A stretch of 44,234 nucleotides of DNA from a virus (IMGVR_UViG_3300035180_004104:1-44234); one strand, 5' to 3'; positions 1 to 7,546 are shown, counted from the stretch's first letter. Numbers and translations: made by a program. The notes: generated by a model from the letters alone, not told the origin.

Positions 1-180
1 ATGAAAACCGTCAGCAAGACTGAATTTGAAGCCTTTGTCGCCGCGCGATCGACTCGTATCGAGACAGAGCGCGATGTCGAGTACAGCTATGAGACTTATT
101 TCGACAAAGCGACCGACGAAGAGATTGCTTTCATCAGCTATCATTCATCCGAACAAACCACCTATCACATTGCAAAATAA
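1..180 (+). CDS. Small acidic hypothetical protein (59 aa), first gene of an edge cassette
   Basis: An ATG at base 1 opens a 59-codon frame ending TAA; this stop overlaps the ATG of the next gene (TAATG), so the two are translationally coupled. The product is soluble and acidic (many Glu and Asp, few Lys and Arg) with aromatic residues in the middle (Tyr-Ser-Tyr-Glu-Thr-Tyr-Phe). I recognise no family. The codon use is less GC-rich than in the late genes. Position and partner (a small HTH protein directly downstream, at the prophage edge, convergent with the lysis genes) suggest a moron, possibly an anti-CRISPR-like or toxin-antitoxin-like gene. The sequence could begin further upstream, outside the window. 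Confidence 0.6.
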   Translation: MKTVSKTEFEAFVAARSTRIETERDVEYSYETYFDKATDEEIAFISYHSSEQTTYHIAK

Positions 181-617
181 TGAAAACAACCTTCTCCCTG
201 CTTTGCGATCGCTGCGGCCTCTCGCAACCGGCCGCAGCTGATTTCCTCAAGACGCGGCTTGATACAGTCAAATCCTGGTCATCCGGCCGCAACGAGGCCA
301 AGGTTAGCGTGCTCGACGAACTTCGCGACCTTTACGCGCGGATCGAGGAAGCCGCCGAGGCCGCGTCTGAGCAGATCGAGGCGCTGCTGGATGCGCGGAT
401 CGATGCGCCCGATGAAATCGAAATTGGCCTGGCCAGCGACGATCATGAGGCGCGTCAGCTTGGCCTGCCCTGCGTCGGCGCCCATGAGGCCCTGATCGGC
501 CTGGTGGTCGCCGGCTTCCCGGGCCAGCGCTTCAAGATCGTGCCGCGCGGGTCAACCGCCGGCACGGCGGCGGCGATCGCGGCGGCGGAAGACGCCGGGA
601 CGGAAGACGGCGACTGA
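180..617 (+). CDS. Small helix-turn-helix protein, possible Aca-like autoregulator
   Basis: 145 aa. Residues 1-60 resemble the XRE/YdiL-type HTH: a Leu-Ser-Gln-Pro-Ala-Ala-Ala-Asp-Phe-Leu helix, a turn, then a recognition helix Asp-Thr-Val-Lys-Ser-Trp-Ser-Ser-Gly-Arg. An amphipathic Ala/Glu-rich helix follows (residues 50-75), then an unrecognised C-terminal region ending in an Ala-rich tail. Anti-CRISPR-associated (Aca) regulators have this size and order and sit directly downstream of small acr genes; that comparison is architectural only. Alternative: an ordinary phage or toxin-antitoxin repressor. It is coupled to the gene before it and convergent with the last late gene, with 47 bp between stops. 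Confidence 0.7.
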   Translation: MKTTFSLLCDRCGLSQPAAADFLKTRLDTVKSWSSGRNEAKVSVLDELRDLYARIEEAAEAASEQIEALLDARIDAPDEIEIGLASDDHEARQLGLPCVGAHEALIGLVVAGFPGQRFKIVPRGSTAGTAAAIAAAEDAGTEDGD

Positions 618-664
618 CACCCGCGCCGGCTCGGTCTATTATCGCGGCATCGTGCTGCGCAAGA

Positions 665-1006
665 TCACAGCAGCGTCAGACTGACGCCGATCGCGGCGCC
701 GAGCAGCAAGGCCGCGATCACCGCCAGCGCCGCCCAGCCCAGCAGGATCTTCGATCCCCGCTGGCCGGGCGAGCCGGCCGGGTCGAAGCGCGTCCATTCG
801 CTGGTGACGTTCTTCAGCGCCTCGAAGGTGACATGCAGCCCCCGCGCCACCTCGACCCGGCGCCAGTGCTCATCCATCGCCGGATCATGCCAGCCCCAGC
901 TGTTTGCCTGGCGCTGCTGGTCCTGGGTATTGGAGATCGGCAGCAGCAGCCAGCGCAGGCCACCGATGGCCTGGGCCGCCACGGCGGCCAGGATCGAGCG
1001 TTTCAT
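665..1006 (-). CDS. Small membrane protein, last gene of the late operon
   Basis: 113 aa with a weakly hydrophobic N-terminus, a polar middle with Trp-rich motifs (Ser-Trp-Gly-Trp-His, Glu-His-Trp-Arg-Arg) and a clear C-terminal membrane span (about residues 87-112, Leu/Ala/Ile-rich) followed by almost nothing, so it is probably tail-anchored. The ATG has a G-rich ribosome site 5 bases upstream. It follows the spanins and a tiny lipoprotein, so it belongs to the lysis end of the late transcript. I do not recognise a family; an antiholin, superinfection-exclusion or lysis accessory role is possible but unproved. Confidence 0.65.
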   Translation of the reverse strand: MKRSILAAVAAQAIGGLRWLLLPISNTQDQQRQANSWGWHDPAMDEHWRRVEVARGLHVTFEALKNVTSEWTRFDPAGSPGQRGSKILLGWAALAVIAALLLGAAIGVSLTLL

Positions 1007-1027
1007 GTGAGCCCCCTGATATTGAGA

Positions 1028-1141
1028 TCAGAATTTGACGGTGACGACCTTCATCTCGAAGCTGTGGTCCTGGTGCTGCACCAGCTGCAGGGCGCAGCCG
1101 GTCAGCAGCATCGCGGCGGCGACCGCCAACAGCCGGATCAT
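1028..1141 (-). CDS. Tiny predicted lipoprotein (37 aa)
   Basis: A 37-codon frame with a classic type II signal peptide: Met-Ile-Arg, a hydrophobic stretch and the lipobox Leu-Leu-Thr-Gly-Cys with Cys16. The mature lipopeptide would be 22 residues, polar and without an obvious fold. Its ATG overlaps the stop of the o-spanin gene (ATGA), so it is coupled to it. Possible roles are a second o-spanin-like lipoprotein or a short lipoprotein blocking superinfection; neither can be decided here. Confidence 0.6.
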   Translation of the reverse strand: MIRLLAVAAAMLLTGCALQLVQHQDHSFEMKVVTVKF

Positions 1142-1425
1142 TCCGGTGCCCCTCGATACAGCCGCTCGATCGCGCGCAGCTTGCTGGCATTGCAATCGCC
1201 GCGCGCCACTTCCTGGTGATAGAGGCCGGCCAGGTCGACATCGGTGACGATCTCCGCCGGGTCGAATCGTACCGGGTCGCAGGGCTTCATCATCGCCGCC
1301 GGCAGCGGCCGATAGACATAGACGGTCTTAGTGACCGGCGGCAGCGGCTGCAGGACCTCCCGGGGTCCAGGACAGGCTGCCAACAGCAAGAGGCCCAAGG
1401 GGGCGAACCTGGTCAGGATGCGCAT
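1138..1425 (-). CDS. o-spanin (Rz1-like outer-membrane lipoprotein)
   Basis: 95 aa. Signal peptide with lipobox Leu-Leu-Ala-Ala-Cys (Cys18) and a proline-rich start of the mature chain (Gln-Pro-Leu-Pro-Pro-Val-Thr-Lys-Thr-Val) typical of Rz1 proteins. The gene starts inside the i-spanin gene in another frame and overlaps it by 98 bp, the classical overlapping Rz/Rz1 arrangement. Role by family: with the i-spanin it bridges the periplasm and fuses inner and outer membranes at the last step of lysis. At 78 mature residues it is somewhat longer than lambda Rz1. Confidence 0.88.
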   Translation of the reverse strand: MRILTRFAPLGLLLLAACPGPREVLQPLPPVTKTVYVYRPLPAAMMKPCDPVRFDPAEIVTDVDLAGLYHQEVARGDCNASKLRAIERLYRGAPE

Positions 1426-1831
1426 GCGCTTGCTCCTTCAACTGGCGAAGTTTGGCGGTGAGATCGGCGATCTGTTGCTGATGAGCGTCTTCCAGATCGG
1501 CTTCCGCCAGATCGGCCTTGATGGAATCGGCGATACGCTGCGACAGCTGGCGATTGAGCGAGTCAATCTCCTGCTGCTGTTGGGCACTGCGGTCCTGCCA
1601 TTGCACCGATGATTGCCGGGCCAGGTCGAGATCATGCCGGGCGACGGTCAGGGCGGCCGATGATTGGGCGGCCGTCGCCTCGACGCTGTGCAGTTTCCAC
1701 TTCAACACACCGATCGTGGCGGAGAGCGCCAAGGCGGTGACACCAGCAATGATCCACACCCGGTACTTCCACAGCCTTTGCACCCAGCCCAAGGCCGCGA
1801 ACCCGCCCCACAGGGCCGTGAGGCTCAACAT
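1328..1831 (-). CDS. i-spanin (Rz-like inner-membrane protein)
   Basis: 167 aa from the ATG at 1831. A single N-terminal membrane span (about residues 24-46, from Val-Trp-Ile-Ile-Ala-Gly) is followed by a long Gln/Ala/Glu-rich periplasmic coiled coil (about 55-145) with repeated Gln-Gln-Gln stretches, then a Gly/Pro/Ala tail. This is the signature of Rz. The frame stays open upstream to 2014, but those codons lie inside the gene before it and the ATG begins just before that gene's stop (7-bp overlap). It forms a complex with the o-spanin nested in its 3' end. Confidence 0.88.
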   Translation of the reverse strand: MLSLTALWGGFAALGWVQRLWKYRVWIIAGVTALALSATIGVLKWKLHSVEATAAQSSAALTVARHDLDLARQSSVQWQDRSAQQQQEIDSLNRQLSQRIADSIKADLAEADLEDAHQQQIADLTAKLRQLKEQAHAHPDQVRPLGPLAVGSLSWTPGGPAAAAAGH

Positions 1832-2169
1832 GGCACCCACTCCCCTTCCGTCAGATAGCCGTGCCAGCCGCAACCGCCCTGGCAATTGATCGACGGCGTC
1901 AAGCTCGGCGCCAGCACATTGCCATCCCATTGCCAGGACGGCGCGCCACGCGCCGGCTTGAAGCCCTTGCCGATGATGATGCCGCCGCAGGCTTTGCCGG
2001 TGCGTGGACAGCAATATTCCAGGCGCAACTGGCCATCCGCCGGCACATCGGCAAAGCCGTCGATCGGCTGATATGCCATGTCCTGGAACTGGAATCGGCC
2101 AGGCTGCGCCACATCGTCGATATCGATACCGGCGCCGACATGGACGCCGCGGATCTTTGTGTCAGTCAT
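1825..2169 (-). CDS. DUF6527-like phage protein
   Basis: 114 aa, starting at the ATG at 2169, which overlaps the stop of the transglycosylase gene. The C-terminal half has the pattern I associate with DUF6527: a Trp-Asp-Gly-Asn/Pro-Ser-Leu-Thr-Pro-Ser-Ile-Asn motif followed by Cys-Gly-Trp-His-Gly-Tyr-Leu and Gly-Glu-Trp. Cys residues (Cys-Cys-Pro, Lys-Ala-Cys-Gly, Asn-Cys, Gly-Cys-Gly-Trp-His) could bind a metal. The family occurs in phages and its function is unknown. Here it sits inside the lysis cassette, between endolysin and spanins. Confidence 0.7.
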   Translation of the reverse strand: MTDTKIRGVHVGAGIDIDDVAQPGRFQFQDMAYQPIDGFADVPADGQLRLEYCCPRTGKACGGIIIGKGFKPARGAPSWQWDGNVLAPSLTPSINCQGGCGWHGYLTEGEWVPC

Positions 2170-2756
2170 CGCACATTCCCCAACTGTCGCTGCCAGATCG
2201 CGATGCGATCGACATAATTGATGGTTTCGGCCGCGTGGCTGCCGGTCACCGCCGGCAGGCAGGTGATCACCACCGACCAGGTCAGCGCGCCACCGCAGAG
2301 CCGCGAGGCACTGCGGATCGAGCCCGGCCCGGCGTTGTAGCTGCCTTGCGCCAGCCGGTGCCGGTCGGGGTCGACCGCCGCCCGCCAGAACCGCCGCAGC
2401 GACGCCATATAGGCGGCGCCGACATCGATCGCGGCATCGGCATCGAAGGCCGAGGCATCGGCATGGCCGGCCTTGGGCGCTTCCTCCGACCAGGTGCCGT
2501 CCATGAACTGCGCCAGCCCCTTGGCACCGACCGGCGATTTGGCCGTGGGATCGAGCCTGCTTTCCTGGCAGAGCTGCGCTTTCCAGGCATGGACGGCCGT
2601 GCGCGGATCGACATCCCGCCACCATTTCGCAACGGCGGCGGCGATGCGGATATCGTACTCAGGTGAGGAACAGGATCGCGGCGCCGAATAGGAAGATGCC
2701 GAAAATCCGCAAACCGAGATACAGAGCCACAGCAATATTGCCATCGCGAATCGCAT
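2166..2756 (-). CDS. Exported lytic transglycosylase (SLT-type endolysin)
   Basis: 196 aa. N-terminal signal peptide (hydrophobic to about residue 22), then an SLT/lysozyme-like domain: catalytic Glu65 in Cys-Gln-Glu-Ser-Arg, Ala-Lys-Gly-Leu-Ala-Gln-Phe-Met at about 78-85, and Ser-Tyr-Asn-Ala-Gly-Pro-Gly at about 139-145. These are the three hallmark SLT motifs. It cleaves the peptidoglycan glycan strand with 1,6-anhydro product. The ribosome site AAGGAGG lies 8 bases before the ATG. The 5' end overlaps the 3' end of the upstream membrane protein by 98 bp. Export by signal peptide means the neighbouring holin may time lysis by depolarising the membrane rather than by releasing the enzyme. Confidence 0.88.
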   Translation of the reverse strand: MRFAMAILLWLCISVCGFSASSYSAPRSCSSPEYDIRIAAAVAKWWRDVDPRTAVHAWKAQLCQESRLDPTAKSPVGAKGLAQFMDGTWSEEAPKAGHADASAFDADAAIDVGAAYMASLRRFWRAAVDPDRHRLAQGSYNAGPGSIRSASRLCGGALTWSVVITCLPAVTGSHAAETINYVDRIAIWQRQLGNVR

Positions 2757-2973
2757 GCCATTCCTCCTTGAAGTTGATACCGGCGCGCCGGTCCATCCAG
2801 CGCGACAGCAGAAGCAGCCCGTAAATGACGATCACCGCCAGCAGCAGCCGGGTGGCATCGCGCTGCAGATTGGCGTCCAGGTAATCGCGCGCATTGCCGA
2901 GCAACAGAATGACCGCGCCAATGGCGAGCAGAAAGGCGATCGGCCAGATCACGGTCTTGATGAAGTTCAACAT
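2659..2973 (-). CDS. Three-span membrane protein, holin candidate
   Basis: 104 aa with three predicted membrane segments (about residues 7-26, 43-58 and 79-103) separated by short charged loops and with a very short C-terminus. Size, topology and position immediately upstream of the transglycosylase fit a class I holin. No family motif is recognisable, so the call rests on topology and context. The adjacent 99-aa one-span protein could be the holin or antiholin instead. Confidence 0.6.
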   Translation of the reverse strand: MLNFIKTVIWPIAFLLAIGAVILLLGNARDYLDANLQRDATRLLLAVIVIYGLLLLSRWMDRRAGINFKEEWHAIRDGNIAVALYLGLRIFGIFLFGAAILFLT

Positions 2974-3009
2974 GGTTTCCTCTCGATTGAAGTGATGGAC
3001 ATAACCTCG

Positions 3010-3309
3010 TCATCGAACGTCGACATCGGCCGCGAGGACCTTGTCGACCTTGCTTTCCAGGCGGTCGAAGCGCCCGAAGATCTCCGATTTCAATTCGCTG
3101 ATGCGGGTGTCGCTGACATAGCGACGCTCGGAATCCACCTGATGCTGGGCCAGCGCTTTCTTCAGGTCGTTGATCTGCGACCAGACCTGATTGGATACCT
3201 CATCGCCGCGCCGTTCGATCTCGCGCAACTGCCGCCAGATCAGCCCGAAGGCCCCCAAGGTCAACGGCATCAACAGCAGCGTGATCAATTGCCAGAGATC
3301 GACCTGCAT
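3010..3309 (-). CDS. One-span membrane protein with coiled coil, lysis cassette
   Basis: 99 aa: an N-terminal membrane segment (about residues 6-26, Leu/Ile/Met-rich) followed by a charged heptad-like helix (about 28-95) with Arg/Glu and Lys/Asp alternation. Proteins of this size and plan are often found beside holins in phages of Gram-negative bacteria, but a specific function cannot be assigned. It lies between the last tail gene and the holin candidate. Confidence 0.6.
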   Translation of the reverse strand: MQVDLWQLITLLLMPLTLGAFGLIWRQLREIERRGDEVSNQVWSQINDLKKALAQHQVDSERRYVSDTRISELKSEIFGRFDRLESKVDKVLAADVDVR

Positions 3310-3322
3310 TCCTTTTCCCCTC

Positions 3323-4105
3323 CTAAAGTCGTTCTTTGATCTTGTAGGAACGCGAGCGCCCGTTGACGAAGGCGCGGCTGGTCGGACCCAGCTCCGTCAC
3401 CCGGCCGATCATCGCCTGGTTGTTCAGATAGCTGCCGGCTGGGTCAGGCACCCACAGCACGTTGCGCGCGGTGCCGGCGATGGCATCGATCTGGTCGACG
3501 CCGCTGTAATAGTCCGCATCGGTCAGGAAATTGAAGGTGACCTGCTCCTGGCGGTATTTCTCGCGCACATTCGTGTAATCCTGGCCGCCGATGCTGGTCG
3601 CGGTGTCGCTGACATCCTGCAGGCCCAATTGCGCTCCCCAGCTGAAATTGAATTTCGGCTGCCACAGATCGCCCAGCCACAACAGCCCGACATCGAAATA
3701 GCCTTGCGTCGCGCCGCTGTCGTTGAAGGTGATCTTGGCGTAACGCGCGCTGTAGAGCTGCGATAGCACCAGGCAGGCCTGCGATCTTTTATTGGCGATC
3801 AGGGCGCGGTTCATCGCCAACGTGCCGCTGTCATAGATATCGCCCGTATGCGCCGCCGTGGTCGATAGCTGCAGGCGCCAGGTCGCGCTGCTGGAAAAGC
3901 TCGCCGCCGCCACCATCAATACCTTGATCGGCTTCGCGGCCGCCAGATCCAGGGTGACGGTGACACCGGTCGCCGCCGTGGTGCGCCAGATACTGGCGCC
4001 GTGCTGGTCCTGCACATTGGCCAGCGGCAAGGTCGCCACCTCCGACGAGGCCGCGATGGCGCCGCTCTCGACGTGATTGATCCATGAGAAACCGGCGATC
4101 GCCAT
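3323..4105 (-). CDS. Tail tip or baseplate-associated protein
   Basis: 260 aa, no signal or membrane segment. The first half is Ser/Thr/Ala-rich and beta-prone with a discoidin-like feel: Ser-Ile-Trp-Arg-Thr-Thr-Ala near residue 40, Leu-Asp-Leu-Ala-Ala-Ala-Lys-Pro-Ile at about 52-60, Ala-Arg-Tyr-Ala-Lys-Ile-Thr-Phe-Asn. The C-terminal half ends in a conserved-looking Arg-Ser-Tyr-Lys-Ile-Lys-Glu-Arg. Its position after tape measure, fibre and the 511-aa tail protein makes it a minor tail component; the F5/8-like part might bind a surface glycan, which is inference. Confidence 0.65.
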   Translation of the reverse strand: MAIAGFSWINHVESGAIAASSEVATLPLANVQDQHGASIWRTTAATGVTVTLDLAAAKPIKVLMVAAASFSSSATWRLQLSTTAAHTGDIYDSGTLAMNRALIANKRSQACLVLSQLYSARYAKITFNDSGATQGYFDVGLLWLGDLWQPKFNFSWGAQLGLQDVSDTATSIGGQDYTNVREKYRQEQVTFNFLTDADYYSGVDQIDAIAGTARNVLWVPDPAGSYLNNQAMIGRVTELGPTSRAFVNGRSRSYKIKERL

Positions 4106-4115
4106 GTGTCATCCC

Positions 4116-5651
4116 TTACCAGAATAAATCCAGAAAACACTGATTGGCGCCGGTATCGATCTTCTGGCCGACCACCACCATGTTGCGGCCACCATCCAGC
4201 CCGCCGACCGGCAGGTTGAGATTGACCGTCTCGCCCATCCGCCGCAGATAGCCCTGCAACCGCGTCTCGATGCGGATCAGGCTGCGCTGCTGGCTGTAGA
4301 GGCCGCCCAGCCGCGTCGCCTCGTCCAGGGCATCCGAGGCCTGCGCGAACAGCCCCGGCACCACCAGATCCTGCGATCGCAGATTGCGGATCTGCACATT
4401 GCTGTCCGACCAGGTCTGATAGCGAAAGCCGTTGGCCAGGAACAATTTTCGGTCGGCGGTGACGCTGAAGGCCAGATCGCTGTCCTGGATCGTCCAGTTC
4501 GGCTGCGCGCCGACCGCGAAGCGCCAGGCCGGCGGGTCGATCGCATCGGGCAGCGGCACGAAGCTGTAATCCAGCACATCCTTGACCGTCAGATAGGCGC
4601 CGGCGGTTGGCAGTGGCGCATCCAGCCGGCCGCATTCGACGATGCCGAGGCGGTTCGGCCCCCACCAGCCGTTGATGCCGCCGAACAATTGATTGAGGAC
4701 ATCGGTCAGCGAGCGCGCCGCCGTCCCGATCCAGATGCCGACCGGCGCCGGCTGCAAGCCGTTCAGCACGGCGAAGCTCAGCGCGTCAATCCGCGCATCC
4801 AGGAAGCCGCCCCGGTCGCGGATCAGGCGATAGGCGATCTCGCCGGTCTTCGCCACGAACAAGCCGTAACTGGCATCGCCCGCCACATCGGCGGTGACCA
4901 GCCCGGCCGGATTGGCGCCCAGCCGGAAATAGCCGCCGGAGAGCTGCGTCACGAAGGTGCCGGCTGCGGGTGACGCCGTGGTGATATCCGCGACATCGCC
5001 GGCCGGGCTCAGCACGGCGCCCCGGTCCATCACCGCGCTGATCGCGCCGATCTGCCCGTCATGCACCTGATAGATCAGCCGCGCCGCATCGACCAGCGTC
5101 GCCGAAATGTTGTAGACATAGCCGAAGCTCAGCGGCTTCGGCTTGCCGGCGAGATCGCCGCCGCCTTCAAGGGCGCCAGATCCGGCATAGAGGTTGCGCT
5201 GCACAGGGATATCCAGCTCCCAGGTGGCATCGCGCAGCTCGAAGCTGACCTGCGTGCGGCTCGCCTGTTTGCGCCCCCGCGCCGTGCCCTTGAACAAGGT
5301 ATCGTATCCGCCATAAGCCGATCCGCTGCGCCCGATCTTGACCTCGATCGCCCGACCATCCACCGCGTAATCGCGAATGAATTCATCCAGCTCGCCATCG
5401 GCATTGGCCAGCACCGTCTCGCCCAACTGCAAGGTCGTGCGCGAATCGGTGCCCGGCGCCAGCGGCAGGCTGCGATCGACGCTCAGCGCCGACATCACGC
5501 GCGGCGCGAAGGCGGTGTTCGGCAGATCCGGATCGGTCGCATCGGTGATGAAGCGCCGGTCGGCGAAGCGGAACTTGACCGGCCCGCTGATCCCCGTCGC
5601 CGGATAGACGGCGGTGATCGGCAGCGATGCGATGGGCGAAAAAGCTGTCAA
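4116..5651 (-). CDS. Large tail tip or hub-type structural protein
   Basis: 511 aa, soluble, mixed alpha/beta, with no catalytic motif I can name. The best start is a TTG at 5651: GGAG lies 8 bases upstream and no in-frame ATG or GTG is better placed. Motifs such as Asn-Gly-Trp-Trp-Gly-Pro-Asn-Arg at about residue 325 and a long central Asp-Arg-Gly-Gly-Phe-Leu-Asp-Ala stretch look like tail-protein domains found near the baseplate in siphophages of Proteobacteria. It is separated from the fibre gene by two strong hairpins (5671-5749). Confidence 0.65.
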   Translation of the reverse strand: MTAFSPIASLPITAVYPATGISGPVKFRFADRRFITDATDPDLPNTAFAPRVMSALSVDRSLPLAPGTDSRTTLQLGETVLANADGELDEFIRDYAVDGRAIEVKIGRSGSAYGGYDTLFKGTARGRKQASRTQVSFELRDATWELDIPVQRNLYAGSGALEGGGDLAGKPKPLSFGYVYNISATLVDAARLIYQVHDGQIGAISAVMDRGAVLSPAGDVADITTASPAAGTFVTQLSGGYFRLGANPAGLVTADVAGDASYGLFVAKTGEIAYRLIRDRGGFLDARIDALSFAVLNGLQPAPVGIWIGTAARSLTDVLNQLFGGINGWWGPNRLGIVECGRLDAPLPTAGAYLTVKDVLDYSFVPLPDAIDPPAWRFAVGAQPNWTIQDSDLAFSVTADRKLFLANGFRYQTWSDSNVQIRNLRSQDLVVPGLFAQASDALDEATRLGGLYSQQRSLIRIETRLQGYLRRMGETVNLNLPVGGLDGGRNMVVVGQKIDTGANQCFLDLFW

Positions 5652-5670
5652 ATGACAAACTCCAACAAGA

Positions 5671-5711
5671 CCCGCGTAACAGTGGGTTGGCGGGCGGCGA
5701 TGTTACGCGGG
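5671..5711 (-). other. Inverted repeat in the intergenic gap
   Basis: Perfect 11-bp arms CCCGCGTAACA (5671-5681) and TGTTACGCGGG (5701-5711) separated by 19 bases. It lies just upstream of the TTG start and ribosome site of the 511-aa tail gene and just downstream of a second hairpin. It could be an attenuator, an RNase processing site or a translational control element. Confidence 0.6.
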
Positions 5712-5726
5712 GCTCTTTAAAACGCT

Positions 5727-5749
5727 CCGCGTCAACTACGTTGACGCGG
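5727..5749 (-). terminator. Hairpin at the end of the 52-aa gene, terminator-like
   Basis: Perfect 10-bp stem CCGCGTCAAC/GTTGACGCGG with a 3-base loop that contains part of the TAG stop of the 52-aa gene. On the minus strand it is followed after a few bases by a short TTTT run, so it could act as a weak intrinsic terminator. Because the late genes continue beyond it, read-through or antitermination would be needed. Confidence 0.55.
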
Positions 5750-5894
5750 AAGGCACAAACGGCGTGATCTCGACCAGATAGACGACATCGATATCCGCCT
5801 TGTCCTGATAGAGCACCAGCGGCGGCGTCGCCGGCGGCACATAAGCCGGCGCATCGCTGACCGGCAGGCTTGAGACGGGTGCTGTCGCACTCAC
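5736..5894 (-). CDS. Small Pro-rich protein downstream of the fibre gene
   Basis: 52 aa from a GTG at 5894 that overlaps the stop of the previous gene (GTGA) with AAGGA about 10 bases upstream; a longer frame from a TTG at 5927 (63 aa) has no comparable ribosome site. The chain has a Pro-rich centre (Tyr-Val-Pro-Pro-Ala-Thr-Pro-Pro) and a hydrophobic/acidic C-terminus. I recognise no family. Small genes here often encode tail fibre accessory proteins. Confidence 0.5.
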   Translation of the reverse strand: MSATAPVSSLPVSDAPAYVPPATPPLVLYQDKADIDVVYLVEITPFVPSAST

Positions 5895-7531
5895 CGCCTG
5901 AAATCCTTCCAGCCGCGCGTCACGCAATTGACAGCGCCATTGGTGCCGCTGGCCCGGATACCGATCTGCCCCGACGTATTGGTCAACAGAAAGGGTGATG
6001 GGTTGCCGCCGATATAGCTGGCGGAATATACCATCGTGTGGTCGGTATCCGTCGCGGTGACGGTAACGGTGACATCCGGCTCGTCCGGGCTGGTCGCCAG
6101 CATCGAGAGGTTGCTGGAAGTCGCGACACAGCTCAGCCGCACCATCGGCGCATGCTTGGCGCCGCTGGGAATCGACAGCGGATAGAGCGTGCGATTGGCG
6201 GAGGTCGGCGTGGCGCCATTCACATCCACTGGATGCGAACCGGAGAGCAGGCAGATCAGCGATCCGCCTTCCGCCTCGATCGCGGTATAGGCGATCAGCG
6301 CGCCGCTGGCATTCGTCTGGATCGAGAAGATCCGCCGGTAATAGCTGGCATAGCCGCTCGGCGGGGTCGGCGTCAGCGAGGTGCTGGCGAAGATGCAGGT
6401 GCCGCTGGTGCCGGCGCAGATGAAGAAATGGATCGTGCTGCTATTGGGCAGCGTGGTTCCGCCCTGATAGCCGTTGGCGGCATTGCCGTTGCTGACCGCC
6501 CAGGCCTGGCTGGCGCTCAATCCCAGGATGGTCGCGTTGGTGCTGTCCGAGGCCGAACCTGCGGTCACCGTCAGGCTGGCGGTGGTATTGGTGCCGGCGA
6601 TGCTGGTCGGCAACAAGCCGCCGATCGCCGAGGGCGCGAAGGCGCCGCTCTTTTGCGTCGCGTAATTGCTGCTGTCGGAACAGATATGCGCGCCATTGCC
6701 GCCGGCCAGCACCAGGATGGCGGCGCCGTCGATGGTCGAGGTCGTCGGCACCACCACCACCGTGCCGCCGCCGGCCACCATGTCGACGAAGAACGGTGCC
6801 GCGAAACTGCCGGTGGCCGTCGCCTGCGGCAGGGTGACCAGGCAGCCGGCCGCGTTGGTGAAGCGCAGCAGCGTCGCGTAATCCTCCGCCAGCACCGTAT
6901 AGGTGGCGGTGGAGACTGTCTTGACCCCGGCGGCATCCGGCGCGTTGGTCCAGATCACCACGTCATCGGTGGCGTCATAGCGGTATTCCAGGCCATAGCC
7001 GATCTTCCAGGCGCCGGAAATCACATTGGCACCCAGCGGCGTCTTGATGGACTTCGCCACCAGCGTCCCGGCCGGGCTGACCAGCGTCAGGGTGGCGGCG
7101 CCGGTCGGCGCCGCGTTCATCCGGCACTTGCCGCGCAAGCCGTTGATCCAGGCCGGCACATCGACATCATAGGTGGCGGTGAAGGCATTGCCGCTATTGG
7201 TCGTGGTGACCGTGTTCAAGCGACCCAGCAGCGGCCCCAGCAGCTCCGCCGGCTCGCAGGCGAAGATCTGCTTCGCGGCGCCGCTGAGGCTGATGATGCT
7301 GCCGGAGGATGACTTGATCAGCCGGCCGCGCGACACCGTCCAACTCGGGACGCCGCTGGTCAGGACCCCCTCGAACACCTCCCAATTGGCGCCGTCCATG
7401 ACGCAACAATAGACGCTCTTGCCGCTGGCATAGGCGCTGCTGAACGGCTGATAGCCGGTAACCGTGCCGTCGAGCGTCAGCGGGCCGGTGCCGGATGTCG
7501 TGGTCGTCTGTTGAACGCGATCTTTGATCAT
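5891..7531 (-). CDS. Tail fibre or tail tip structural protein
   Basis: 546 aa starting Met-Ile-Lys-Asp-Arg-Val-Gln-Gln-Thr-Thr-Thr-Thr-Ser-Gly-Thr-Gly. This start, followed by a Thr/Gly-rich beta segment with Asp-Gly-Thr-Val-Thr-Gly-Tyr, is a familiar opening of phage tail proteins (residues about 1-100). The rest is low in charged residues and rich in Gly, Ser, Thr and Ala, as in trimeric fibres. It lies directly after the tape measure gene with a clear ATG. A receptor-binding role is likely but not demonstrated. Confidence 0.7.
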   Translation of the reverse strand: MIKDRVQQTTTTSGTGPLTLDGTVTGYQPFSSAYASGKSVYCCVMDGANWEVFEGVLTSGVPSWTVSRGRLIKSSSGSIISLSGAAKQIFACEPAELLGPLLGRLNTVTTTNSGNAFTATYDVDVPAWINGLRGKCRMNAAPTGAATLTLVSPAGTLVAKSIKTPLGANVISGAWKIGYGLEYRYDATDDVVIWTNAPDAAGVKTVSTATYTVLAEDYATLLRFTNAAGCLVTLPQATATGSFAAPFFVDMVAGGGTVVVVPTTSTIDGAAILVLAGGNGAHICSDSSNYATQKSGAFAPSAIGGLLPTSIAGTNTTASLTVTAGSASDSTNATILGLSASQAWAVSNGNAANGYQGGTTLPNSSTIHFFICAGTSGTCIFASTSLTPTPPSGYASYYRRIFSIQTNASGALIAYTAIEAEGGSLICLLSGSHPVDVNGATPTSANRTLYPLSIPSGAKHAPMVRLSCVATSSNLSMLATSPDEPDVTVTVTATDTDHTMVYSASYIGGNPSPFLLTNTSGQIGIRASGTNGAVNCVTRGWKDFRR

Positions 7532-7546
7532 GATGTCTCCTGTCGG

